Source: Tolypothrix campylonemoides VB511288 (GTDB taxonomy: Bacteria; Cyanobacteriota; Cyanobacteriia; Cyanobacteriales; Nostocaceae). Taken from it: a stretch of 64,000 nucleotides of DNA. The position numbers were made by a program, and so were the translations under genes. This document shows positions 16,946 through 25,267 of the stretch, in pieces. Position 1 is the first letter of the stretch, and every line of letters starts with the position of its first letter. The notes beneath the pieces are model-generated. The model saw only the letters and a list, made by a program, of their open reading frames with translations, was not told where the DNA came from and did no database searches. Location of the stretch: the NCBI GenBank assembly GCA_000828075.3, contig JXCB02000001.1, positions 209,497 to 273,496 of the forward strand, given 5' to 3'.

Positions 16946-17965
16946 TTAATTAGCTTTTGAGGTAAGGTCAGATAGAGACAGACTTAGTCGAGCAGCGATC
17001 GCAAATCCAATGATGGGAATGGTGACACACATCAAAAATCTCATGGCAATTGCATAAGCAATGATGATATGGATAGGAGTAGAGTAAATACTCAATGCAA
17101 ACCGGATTCCTGCTTCAAAAGACCCGATATAGCCCGGAGTAGAGGGGAGGGCGATCGCTAGGGCGGTAGAACTTTGAATAAATAATGCACCTAGAAAACC
17201 AGGAACGCTCATCTTGAAAGCCATGAGTCCTGTCCAGTAAGTGACAGCGTTGAGACCCCAAATACAAATCGTTTCTATCAAAGCTATCAAACTCACCTGC
17301 GGAGATCGCAGAGCACTCAAAGCTCCCAAAAACTTGACTACACTAGCTTCAAGGCTTAATTTAAAACGTCCTAATCCAATCTTTTTGCTCATATTTCCTA
17401 CAAATCGAGCCATCGGTTCAGGAAAACTAGCAGCAATCAGCAAAATAAACCAAACCATGACTAAAGCTACTGCAAACCAACCTAGAGCAAAACTATTTAG
17501 TCCGGAATGTTTTGGTAATGCGCCTATTCCTAAAGGTATAAGTAACAACAAAAACACAACCCCGATGTCTAATAACCGCTCAACAAATATACTACCGAGC
17601 GCAGCCGCGAACGGCACCTTATCAGACTTATGCAAAACTGCTAGACGAATAAACTCTCCTAACTGAGCTGGGAGTATGCTATTAGCACCAAAACCAATAA
17701 ATATAGCGGCAAGGCGAATCTTAAAGCGTCCCGGTTGACAATGTACTGCTAAGAGATGACCCCAACGGAGTGCTCTTACCCAGTAAGATGATAAGTAAGC
17801 GACCCAACCTAAAAATAACCATTCTATCTGTGCAGATTGTAATGCACCCCAGACAGCAATCCATGAAACATCTTTTAGCGCCCATGATAGCAAGACAACA
17901 GTAAAAACTGTGCCTAAGAACAAATACAACCAGTTACGCTTTAAGCGGCTTTTTATAGTTGTCAT
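16946..17965 (-). CDS. UPF0104/LPG synthase TM-like (flippase-like) membrane protein
   Basis: 339 aa with about eight transmembrane segments. Typical motifs of the lysylphosphatidylglycerol synthase transmembrane family are seen: YWVRALRWGHLL, GFGANSILPAQLGEFIRLAVL, FVERLLDIGVVFLLL and SSTALAIALPSTPGYIGSFEAG. The soluble aminoacyltransferase domain of MprF is absent. These proteins often lie in glycan clusters and are thought to move lipid-linked substrates. The start overlaps the stop of the polysaccharide deacetylase by four bases (ATGA), so the two are translationally coupled and probably act on the same glycan. Confidence 0.88.
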   Translation of the reverse strand: MTTIKSRLKRNWLYLFLGTVFTVVLLSWALKDVSWIAVWGALQSAQIEWLFLGWVAYLSSYWVRALRWGHLLAVHCQPGRFKIRLAAIFIGFGANSILPAQLGEFIRLAVLHKSDKVPFAAALGSIFVERLLDIGVVFLLLLIPLGIGALPKHSGLNSFALGWFAVALVMVWFILLIAASFPEPMARFVGNMSKKIGLGRFKLSLEASVVKFLGALSALRSPQVSLIALIETICIWGLNAVTYWTGLMAFKMSVPGFLGALFIQSSTALAIALPSTPGYIGSFEAGIRFALSIYSTPIHIIIAYAIAMRFLMCVTIPIIGFAIAARLSLSLSDLTSKAN

Positions 17966-18969
17966 ATCATCTCCGTACCAATAGGACGAGGTTGAGATTC
18001 TAACACTGGAAGCTGGCGGACACTGGCAGCAAGTTGGGCATGTTGTCCAACACTCAACACTCTAAATTGGCTGGATAGAAGCTTCAGCGCTTTGCTCAAT
18101 ACTGCCAATTTCTGACTTTTATGAAGGCTCATGCCCGGAAAAAATGATAGTTCTGGCACATCTTCTCGGTCTAAAAAGTCTGTAGGATGAAGCAGCAGAG
18201 AGGGCTGAGTGCCTGTGAGTTTACACAGCCAAAGGGCAATTTGGAAGTAGAGCAACGCTAAAGTAGGAGAAAAGACGCTCAGAAACAGAAGATAGCTGAA
18301 GTGAATCGGTATCTTAAAAATTGGCATTGTGGTAACGGGTATTTCGGTGAGGCGATCGCTATCTATGCGCCACTGATAGGGTTTGAGGGGCTGTAAGCCA
18401 TCTTTGAAACTGCCAAATAAAGCTTTTCGTTGCGATCGCTCTTCCTTGCTCAGCTTACTACTAGTCATTAAGTAATAAGCCCGTGCTAAAGGTCCCAAAA
18501 ATGTCGGAAAAGTAGAAGCATCATATTGGTATCCACGCCGTGATAGGACTCGCAATACAGCGGGTGAAAAGCTGTATCCTGGTCCCCGAAAGCCAATAGG
18601 GACTTGACCTGTCACGCGCTCAATATGTTCTTCAGCGATCGCTATTTCTTTTTCTATTTCTTGTTCCGAATACAAATGTAGCCAGGAGTCGTGGTTAAAT
18701 GAGTGATTGCCAATTTCATGACCAGCAGCAGCAATTGCTTGTAATGCTTGTTGGTTTTTTTCACAAGCTGCATCCTGACCGACAATAAAGACTGTGATGG
18801 TCAAGTTTAACTGCTGAAAAAATTCTAAGAAGCGAGGAACAACAATATCCAGGTAAGAAGGCAAAGTTTGCCAGCCTGAATCGCCATGAACTTTTAAATA
18901 AGACCAGAGATTGTCTAGATCTAAAGAAAGACTAGCTATAGATTTGTGCTGTTGTGGATTTGTTTTCAT
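17962..18969 (-). CDS. polysaccharide deacetylase-family protein (NodB fold)
   Basis: 335 aa from ATG 18969 (a start two codons earlier is possible). NodB-fold motifs: ASLSLDLDNLW (Asp pair), EIGNHSFNHDSW (the metal-binding HxxxH) and GFRGPGYSFS. No signal peptide, so probably cytoplasmic. Such proteins in glycan loci remove N- or O-acetyl groups from sugars on carrier lipids or act on glycolipids. A hydrophobic stretch near 230 (FSYLLFLSVFSPTLALLYF) suggests membrane contact. Coupled to the flippase-like gene downstream through ATGA. Confidence 0.88.
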   Translation of the reverse strand: MKTNPQQHKSIASLSLDLDNLWSYLKVHGDSGWQTLPSYLDIVVPRFLEFFQQLNLTITVFIVGQDAACEKNQQALQAIAAAGHEIGNHSFNHDSWLHLYSEQEIEKEIAIAEEHIERVTGQVPIGFRGPGYSFSPAVLRVLSRRGYQYDASTFPTFLGPLARAYYLMTSSKLSKEERSQRKALFGSFKDGLQPLKPYQWRIDSDRLTEIPVTTMPIFKIPIHFSYLLFLSVFSPTLALLYFQIALWLCKLTGTQPSLLLHPTDFLDREDVPELSFFPGMSLHKSQKLAVLSKALKLLSSQFRVLSVGQHAQLAASVRQLPVLESQPRPIGTEMI

Positions 18970-19028
18970 GATCAAATAGAGTTTTCAGATTTTCAGCAAA
19001 TTCCTCTTTAACCTCTTTACTCTGTGTA

Positions 19029-19071
19029 ACGCCAGTCGCCTGCGGAGGGAAACCCTCCTCCAGCGCTGGCT
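19029..19071. repeat. dispersed nested-palindrome repeat, family A (second copy)
   Basis: Arms GCCAG/CTGGC around the core GGAGGGAAACCCTCC. It is followed by CCTCTGCGCCTCTGTGG and its inverted partner CGCAGAGACACAGAG near 19111-19127, another common cyanobacterial repeat. The gene-free 18970-19314 stretch consists largely of these elements. Confidence 0.8.
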
Positions 19072-19314
19072 CCTCTGCGCCTCTGTGGTTAAATTAATAA
19101 CTTAATAAACCGCAGAGACACAGAGACCGCAGAGAGAAAAGAAGAGATTTTACGAGTCACCTTGAAAGGGCTAGTCTTATTCTGATCGATTAGATAATGC
19201 GTTTTCAGAGGTTTTGTGAGATTGCCAGAAGTACAGGCTGGCTATTAGCCTTGATAAAGTTATAAGCAACTATCAGGTTGAGCAGAATAATAATGCTAAC
19301 AATAAATTTTTTGA

Positions 19315-20241
19315 TTACCCTTTTTTGCCCTCCTTAGTTGTTGTGGTACTGTTGCGCTTTTGAAACAGTACCCAGAAGAGGTCTTCAGCAGGATAAGGCA
19401 GAGGAAGATGATCGGGAATAATATTTATGATTTCGGTAAAATTTTTTCCTATTGATGAACTTCCTAGCTTGTAGCGCAGCACTGATTTAGCATGGCTACC
19501 AAGAATCCACTTAGCAGGTCTTCCACGGGCAATTTCATAGAAGCCGAACTGTCCGGCGAGCTGTTGCAGCCCTGATGGGGAGAACCAGTGGAGGACACTT
19601 GGCGGGCTGTACATATGCCAGTTGTTACCAAGAATGCGAGCTGTAAAGCTTTCCCGACTGGAGGTTTCAATCAACCAGAAACCACCTGGTTTAGTATGGA
19701 GACTGGCGACTTGTAAAGCTTGCCGAATATCGAAAAAATGACCTAAGACTTGGATCATATTAATCAAGTCGTAGCGTTCTTCAACCTGTAATTGCTCTAG
19801 TGTTCCAACATCAACACTCAACCCTAAGTGAGTACAAGCATAGTTAACCATATCAGGGTTTGGTTCAATACCTTTACCCTGCCAACCGCAATCTATCAAA
19901 CCTTGAAGGATAAAACCTGCTGCTGCTCCCACATCTAACACGGTACCAGGCTGTGTATACCGCGACAGCAGGCGACCATACCATTGACCGCGCTTTCTTA
20001 GAATTTTGGCTTCAGTAAGATAATTGGAATAACCTGCACCTCCACCGTAAAAATACTCCTCGCTGTATACTTGATTGACATGGACAGGCGAGGTTGTAAC
20101 TTCAGCGAAATGATGCTTGCACGCTTGGCAATGACGTATCCAGTAGCCGTGTTTTTGGAAAAGCCTTTGACTGCTTTGGTAACACACTGGGCAATTGTCA
20201 TTTGAAATCAATGAATGGGAGTGAGATTGGATACTCTTCAT
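19315..20241 (-). CDS. class I SAM methyltransferase with N-terminal zinc-ribbon-like Cys cluster
   Basis: 308 aa from ATG 20241, chosen because it begins one base after the stop of the preceding FAD enzyme; the earlier in-frame ATG would overlap that gene. The N-terminus CPVCYQSS ... HCQACKHHF carries two Cys pairs as in C-methyltransferase-like sugar enzymes. The SAM motif is VLDVGAAAGFILQGLI, followed by GKGIEPNP. Later blocks (VLGHFFDIRQAL, LIETSS) fit the methyltransf_23 group. Likely role is methylating a sugar or glycolipid of the cluster. Last gene of a tight three-gene run. Confidence 0.85.
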   Translation of the reverse strand: MKSIQSHSHSLISNDNCPVCYQSSQRLFQKHGYWIRHCQACKHHFAEVTTSPVHVNQVYSEEYFYGGGAGYSNYLTEAKILRKRGQWYGRLLSRYTQPGTVLDVGAAAGFILQGLIDCGWQGKGIEPNPDMVNYACTHLGLSVDVGTLEQLQVEERYDLINMIQVLGHFFDIRQALQVASLHTKPGGFWLIETSSRESFTARILGNNWHMYSPPSVLHWFSPSGLQQLAGQFGFYEIARGRPAKWILGSHAKSVLRYKLGSSSIGKNFTEIINIIPDHLPLPYPAEDLFWVLFQKRNSTTTTKEGKKG

Positions 20242-20242
20242 A

Positions 20243-21592
20243 TCACACCTTTGCCCGATTGAGTCCAGAAACCCAGTTTTTTTCCAACAGCAACTTTGCA
20301 GCATTTTCTGCTAGTTGGACTGTTTCATTTACATTCAGTGTGCCGTTTAAGATATGTGCTGAGTTGATGATGTGAACTCCAGGAATTGAAGTGTGCATAG
20401 GAGGAAGCGTGAGAGAGTAATTGAGTGTTGAAATTGCCACTACATACTTTACCCGCGAGACGCGAAAGCTCAATACGTCGCTGCTATGGAAGTGGGGATA
20501 CATCCGCTCTAAGGCTTTGATAAAGTTGGCTTCAATCTCTTGGTCAGACAGTGCAAACGCTGGGTCATCAGTTGTAACGTATTTAGGTAGATAAACCAAA
20601 CTATGTCCGCCAAAGTGTTTGGTGTCCACAAGGGCAGACATTTCAATGACCCCTGTAAAAGGAACCCAGGTATCGGTAATGTTAGTGACATAATACGGAG
20701 AAAGAGGCTTTTTCAAAAGCAAAGAGGCACAAATGATGCCCTGATACTCAATTAAGCGAAGGCGATTTCTCTCATCTTGGGTGAGGTTTTCACAAATTTG
20801 GTCAGCAATAGGTGCTGCGGTTGTCAACACCACTTGGTCGAAGACTTCTTGATGTTGGTTGGCAAATTTAACCATAACTCCACCATCAGGAGCGAGTCTT
20901 AGTTGCGTTGCTTGGTGTCCTAGTTTGATGTTGACTCCCTCCTGGGTTAACACTTGCTCAAAACGCTCCAAAATGCGGGCATACCCTCCAGGAAGATAAC
21001 CAAACATCTCTTTTTTTAAACCGGTGCGACGAGCAGCATAGAGACGAGCGATCGTTGCCCAGATGAATGCTGCCGAAGCTTTTTTGTAGTTTTCCCCTAA
21101 TTTTGCTCGCAACAACGGTAGCCAAAATTTTTGAAAGGTTTGTTTGCCTGACAAACTTTCTAGCCAATCTGTCACCGAAATTTTTTCCAGATGCTGCCAG
21201 TTTTTAATCTTGGAGCCATAGATGATAGTAAATGCCAATCTCAGCTTATCGATGAAGCCCAGAGGCGGGAAGCGTAGAAATTCAATGGCGTTGGACACAG
21301 AATAGAGTTTGCCATTGGCGTAGACACCAGTTTTGGTTTCTACCCATTGCATATCATGCTCTATTCCTAACTCTTGAAGTAGAGAACGGGTATAGAAATC
21401 AGATAGTAAGGTGACATGATAGTGGCGATCCCAAACCACATCACCCAATGTCCAAGCACTTGCTAATCCGCCTAATTGATGTGCCGCCTCAAATAATGTA
21501 ATCTGTTTTCCTTGTTGGGCAAGACGATGAGCAAGAGTCATGCCCAAGATGCCGCCGCCCACAATTGCCCAACGCTCAGATACTATTGACAT
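20243..21592 (-). CDS. FAD-dependent amine oxidase/protoporphyrinogen oxidase-like enzyme
   Basis: 449 aa. N-terminal Rossmann motif VGGGILGMTLAHRLAQQGKQITLFEAAHQLGGLASAW-type (dinucleotide-binding GxGxxG variant with the downstream acidic residue). A conserved WDRHYHVTLLSD segment and a C-terminal FAD contact (HIINSAHILNGTLNVNETV) follow. In exopolysaccharide clusters this group is annotated as NAD(P)/FAD oxidoreductase related to UDP-galactopyranose mutase or carotenoid/protoporphyrinogen oxidases. The reaction cannot be fixed; sugar or lipid oxidation is possible. The methyltransferase gene begins immediately after. Confidence 0.82.
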   Translation of the reverse strand: MSIVSERWAIVGGGILGMTLAHRLAQQGKQITLFEAAHQLGGLASAWTLGDVVWDRHYHVTLLSDFYTRSLLQELGIEHDMQWVETKTGVYANGKLYSVSNAIEFLRFPPLGFIDKLRLAFTIIYGSKIKNWQHLEKISVTDWLESLSGKQTFQKFWLPLLRAKLGENYKKASAAFIWATIARLYAARRTGLKKEMFGYLPGGYARILERFEQVLTQEGVNIKLGHQATQLRLAPDGGVMVKFANQHQEVFDQVVLTTAAPIADQICENLTQDERNRLRLIEYQGIICASLLLKKPLSPYYVTNITDTWVPFTGVIEMSALVDTKHFGGHSLVYLPKYVTTDDPAFALSDQEIEANFIKALERMYPHFHSSDVLSFRVSRVKYVVAISTLNYSLTLPPMHTSIPGVHIINSAHILNGTLNVNETVQLAENAAKLLLEKNWVSGLNRAKV

Positions 21593-21702
21593 GGTTAGTT
21601 GTCAAGGGGTAATGCTAATTTGTTATTGGAGGTGTTATAGCAACAGCCAAGGTGCGTACGACGCTAACAGATGATAAAACCTAGACACAAAAAGACTTTT
21701 GA

Positions 21703-21731
21703 CCCAGTCCCCAGTCCCCAGTCCCTAATCC
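21703..21731. repeat. STRR1 heptanucleotide repeat (CCCCAGT)n
   Basis: Four CCCCAGT/CCCTAAT units between the FAD enzyme and the acetyltransferase gene. Confidence 0.85.
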
Positions 21732-21735
21732 CCTG

Positions 21736-22347
21736 CTATAATTCCGTAACTTTCCTGTTTTTTACTATGTACTTCAGCCCGCAAGCAGAACAGGACATTT
21801 GTTGCTCAAATTCCGCTTCTTCAGGAAAGCGCATCAATAACTGACCGCAGCGACAAACACAACCCACAGACCTTGCGGGATTTCCGATCGCCAAGTGAAA
21901 ATCAGGTATAGATTTTGTCACTACCGCACCCATGCCAATCATGGCAAAACGACCAATCGATAAGTCATTGCCAATGGTACAGTTGGCACCGATTGTCGCA
22001 CCCTCTTGTACCAAAGTCGGCAGTGTATGCTCATCTGGATCTGAAGTTCGTAGGTGCTTGAGATCTACAGTGGCAGATCTGGGAAAGCGATCGTTCGTGA
22101 AGATAGTGCCAGCACTAATCATGACACCATCTTCAATCGTCACAGCATTACAGATGTAGACAAAAGCGTTGATTTTCACGCGGTTACCAATTTGGACACC
22201 GTAGGCAATGTAAGTTTTTTCACCAACGATGCACTGTTCACCAATGTGAGTGGAATAGCGGATGTGAACGTTGTCCCAAACCGACGTTCCATCACCAATA
22301 ACAACACTTTCTTCAACAATAGCTGTGGGATGAATGCGAACGGTCAT
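21736..22347 (-). CDS. hexapeptide-repeat N-acetyltransferase (WbpD/WlbB-like)
   Basis: 203 aa. A left-handed beta-helix is clear from repeated I/V-G-x-x hexapeptides from residue 5 to 155 (VVIGDGTSVWDNVHI, CIVGEKTYIAYGVQIGNRVKI). The conserved TNDRFPRS loop and GATIGANCTIGNDLSIGRFAMIG are those of UDP-amino-sugar N-acetyltransferases. The C-terminus adds two Cys pairs (CVCRCG, CSACG), a probable zinc ribbon. Its start overlaps the dehydrogenase stop by four bases. With the dehydrogenase and aminotransferase upstream it forms a set able to oxidise, aminate and acetylate a nucleotide sugar. Confidence 0.88.
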   Translation of the reverse strand: MTVRIHPTAIVEESVVIGDGTSVWDNVHIRYSTHIGEQCIVGEKTYIAYGVQIGNRVKINAFVYICNAVTIEDGVMISAGTIFTNDRFPRSATVDLKHLRTSDPDEHTLPTLVQEGATIGANCTIGNDLSIGRFAMIGMGAVVTKSIPDFHLAIGNPARSVGCVCRCGQLLMRFPEEAEFEQQMSCSACGLKYIVKNRKVTEL

Positions 22348-23384
22348 ACAATACTACCCACGAGTGCTTGTTCCACAGCACTGTTTTCCACCTGTGGAGT
22401 AACAGATGTCCAGTGGTTCTGATTCTTCATTGTTGTATATGCAACTTCAATCACCTCAACAGAAGCGATCGCATCTTCTGCGGTAATCAGCAGTGGTTCT
22501 TCCTTACGAATTGCCAATGCAAAGTTCTCAATTTGGCTACGGAATGCTTGAACTTTGTTGTAGCCTTTGCCAAAGACAACCCAGTCCTGGCTTTTTGCTT
22601 GACGGTACTTAGACTCCTTCCAGCCAACAGATATTGTGCCTTGAGAACCATAAATACGGATGTAATAGTCTAGTTCTTTGTTGATGCTCCAGGATAAGTC
22701 AATATTTCCCATCACACCACTAGTGCTTTTAACAAAAATCCGCACCGTATCCTCAACAGGTAACTGTTGAACCCGTTTCCCTTCCACCACATGCACCTCT
22801 GCTATGGGACCAAGGAAATAGCGCACGATATCTACAGAGTGAGTGCCATTGTCAATGAGCACGCCACCGCCACTAATGGTAGGATTAGAATTCCAACGAG
22901 GGGACATATCGACGTATGCCGTAAAAGCATTCTCAAATAGAACAATTTCACCCAAAATACCAGAAGTCACAATGCTCTTAGCACGTACTACGTCTTCGGC
23001 ATAACGGAACTTGGACGCCATTGTTAAAATAACACCTGCCTTTTCTGCTACTGCCTGCATCTGTCTTGCACTCTTGGCACTGATACTTAGAGGCTTTTCA
23101 CACAGAACATGAACTTGGCGTTCCAAAAAGTAGATAGAGATTTCCGGATGAGTGACTGGCGGTGTACAGATAATAACTGCATCCAGTTCAACACCTTCTG
23201 CCATAGCCTCATGAGAGTCAAAACTTTGGCACTTTGCTCGTTCTGCCATTGCTTTTGCTGCTTCAGAACGGATATCTGCGACAGCAACAAGTTGAGCAAT
23301 TTGGCAAGTTTCAAATGCTTGGGCATAGGCTTGAGCAATGCCACCCGTGCCTACTAATCCAAATCTTATTTTTTTCTCTATCAT
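22344..23384 (-). CDS. Gfo/Idh/MocA-family sugar dehydrogenase (WbpB/WlbA-like)
   Basis: 346 aa. The N-terminal NAD-binding fold begins RFGLVGTGGIAQAYAQAF. The family signature is VHVLCEKPLSISAKSARQM (EKP motif) and the C-terminal sheet domain has the SGGGVLIDNGTHSVDIVRYFLG helix with the catalytic His. Members oxidise the C3 hydroxyl of UDP-N-acetylglucosaminuronate or related sugars with NAD. Overlaps the acetyltransferase start (ATGA), so the two are coupled. The aminotransferase is upstream across a repeat-rich 311-bp gap. Confidence 0.9.
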   Translation of the reverse strand: MIEKKIRFGLVGTGGIAQAYAQAFETCQIAQLVAVADIRSEAAKAMAERAKCQSFDSHEAMAEGVELDAVIICTPPVTHPEISIYFLERQVHVLCEKPLSISAKSARQMQAVAEKAGVILTMASKFRYAEDVVRAKSIVTSGILGEIVLFENAFTAYVDMSPRWNSNPTISGGGVLIDNGTHSVDIVRYFLGPIAEVHVVEGKRVQQLPVEDTVRIFVKSTSGVMGNIDLSWSINKELDYYIRIYGSQGTISVGWKESKYRQAKSQDWVVFGKGYNKVQAFRSQIENFALAIRKEEPLLITAEDAIASVEVIEVAYTTMKNQNHWTSVTPQVENSAVEQALVGSIV

Positions 23385-23603
23385 TTATTTAAATTCCTAG
23401 ATGTCTGGTTTAAGAATTTACAGCACAATTCAGGAGTCAGGAGCAGGCAGTGCGGGGGTTCCCCCTCGTTGAGGAACTGGTGAAAGGGAACCCCTGCATA
23501 AAGCAAGTGTCGTTCAGGAATAAAACAGCCTTTATATCTAGCGCTTGAAGTCTAGGTTGTCTACCTCATTTACTTGCATACTGTTACTTGCATACTGTAT
23601 GTA

Positions 23604-23714
23604 CTCAGTAACGCTAGGCTCTTCAGCAATATAATTGAGCATTCCCAATCCCCAATCCCTAATCCCTAATCCCTATCTCAGTAACGCTAGGCTCTTCAGC
23701 AACATAATTGAGCA
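23604..23714. repeat. 38-bp direct repeat of the aminotransferase 3' end around an STRR1 array
   Basis: 23604-23641 and 23677-23714 are identical except for one base; the right copy contains the aminotransferase stop. Between them are CCCAATC/CCCTAAT heptamers (STRR1). The rest of the 23385-23695 gap has a 14-bp tandem duplication near 23573-23600 (TACTTGCATACTGT) and no coding potential. Confidence 0.9.
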
Positions 23715-24940
23715 GCACAGCCATGAATCGCATCTGCAATGTAGTCAATGTGTTCATCAGTGTATGCCTCGTTCCAAGGGAGTACCAAAACCTTTTCCAA
23801 TCCCTCAAATGTGCCAGGAAAAAGAGCAGGAGTATAGTCGAGTGCTTCGTTTTGTGCCAGAGTAAATGGAAAGCGAGAGTTGCCAAAGGTGCGTTGTTTC
23901 TCAAAGATTTCACACTGAAACGCAGGTTTTTGGATGTAGCGAGGAGCAGAAAATATGCCTTTTTCTTCCTTTAGCTTTTTTGCCAAGCCTACTGCACCAT
24001 TGGTGATGACGCTACTATCAACTTGCAAACAATACTTCCAATAAACGTGAACGTTGCGGGGATCGATGTGTGGCGTAGTTATACCGGGTAGCCCTTGTAA
24101 TTTCTGAGTCAGTTTTGCTGCAGCTATCTGTCGTCGTTCCACTATACCCTTCAACTTGGACAACTGTGCCAACGCTACAGCTCCTTGGAGTTCGCACATC
24201 CGATAGTTTAGAGCAATAAAGTAATGATCAGGTTTGGGATCTCCGTAACCAAAAGCTTTATTAATGTAGAGGAATAAACGACGGGCAAGGGCTTCATCAT
24301 TAGTAGTGACAAGTCCCCCCTCACCTGTAGTGATATGCTTTCCCTGCTGCAAACTGAAGCAACCAACCTTTCCAATCGTACCTGTATACTGACTATCATG
24401 CTTTGCCAAAAACGCCTGGGCGCTATCTTCAATAACAGGGATTCCACGAGAGTTGGCAAGCTCCATAATTTCAGTCATGTTACAGGGATTGCCAAACAGA
24501 TGGGTGACGATAATTGCTTTAGTGCGATCGCTCAAACATTCGGCGATCGTCTGGGCTGTGACGTTCCAAGTCATTGGATCGACGTCAGCGAAGCGGGGAA
24601 TCGCACCTTGATAAAGAATTGGTGTGAGTGCCCCCATATCAGTAATCGATGTGGTGATGATCTCATCACCTGGTTCGGGATCAATGGCAGCTATTGCCGT
24701 ATGCACTGCTGCTGAACCAGATGAGCAAGCATAGGCATACTTCACACCAAGTAACTCAGCAAACTGCTTTTCTAGAGCCTTGACAAATGTTCCTTTTGTA
24801 CTGGTAAGCGTTCCACTATGAATTGCTTCTGCAAGCAGGGCAATTTCCTCAGATCCCAGTGTTCGTCCTGAAGCATTCTGATCTGAGGGCAAGTTCAAAT
24901 TTTGAGTAGCAGTTTGTTGAGTAGTTAAAGAATTAACCAC
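23696..24940 (-). CDS. DegT/DnrJ/EryC1/StrS-family sugar aminotransferase
   Basis: 414 aa, fold-type I PLP enzyme of the sugar aminotransferase group. Seen: YACSSGSAAVHTAIAA, the TSITDMGALTPI segment, VIEDSAQAFLAKH (PLP Asp) and the Schiff-base lysine in SLQQGKHITTGEGG (K201). These enzymes transaminate keto-sugars on nucleotides using glutamate. Paired here with a 3-dehydrogenase and an N-acetyltransferase, the likely product is a UDP acetamido-sugar. The last bases belong to a 38-bp direct repeat; the coding end may have been changed slightly by that event (C-terminus GCAAQLCC). Confidence 0.9.
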   Translation of the reverse strand: MVNSLTTQQTATQNLNLPSDQNASGRTLGSEEIALLAEAIHSGTLTSTKGTFVKALEKQFAELLGVKYAYACSSGSAAVHTAIAAIDPEPGDEIITTSITDMGALTPILYQGAIPRFADVDPMTWNVTAQTIAECLSDRTKAIIVTHLFGNPCNMTEIMELANSRGIPVIEDSAQAFLAKHDSQYTGTIGKVGCFSLQQGKHITTGEGGLVTTNDEALARRLFLYINKAFGYGDPKPDHYFIALNYRMCELQGAVALAQLSKLKGIVERRQIAAAKLTQKLQGLPGITTPHIDPRNVHVYWKYCLQVDSSVITNGAVGLAKKLKEEKGIFSAPRYIQKPAFQCEIFEKQRTFGNSRFPFTLAQNEALDYTPALFPGTFEGLEKVLVLPWNEAYTDEHIDYIADAIHGCAAQLCC

Positions 24941-25267
24941 GCTGTTAATATCTCCTTAGTAACAACATTCGTTTGATTTGTTGAGCTACACATTTCTCAA
25001 ATTCTTGCACTGCAGTCAGGGTAAGCGCCGGAATGTTAACAAGAACACCTCAGTATCAATAAAGCCCCAAATAATTGCATTAATGCTTGCTTATTCGAGG
25101 ATGATTAGGCATTGCGCCCAGCGCAGTGCTATGCAGGGCGATCGCTTTCACGCGCGTGAAAATCAATCAAAGAATAAACCCCGATTCTTTGGTCTATGCA
25201 TTAACCAATATTTTTGTCAACAGTAATTTAGATGCGGTTACCCTGGTACTGCAGTTATCTTGCCGAT
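24941..25267. other. gene-free stretch between GT2 and aminotransferase genes
   Basis: No coding frame on either strand with homology I recognise. Contains a TTCACGCGCGTGAA palindrome near 25147-25160 next to a HIP1 site. It must carry the aminotransferase promoter if the GT2 transcript does not read through. Confidence 0.4.
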
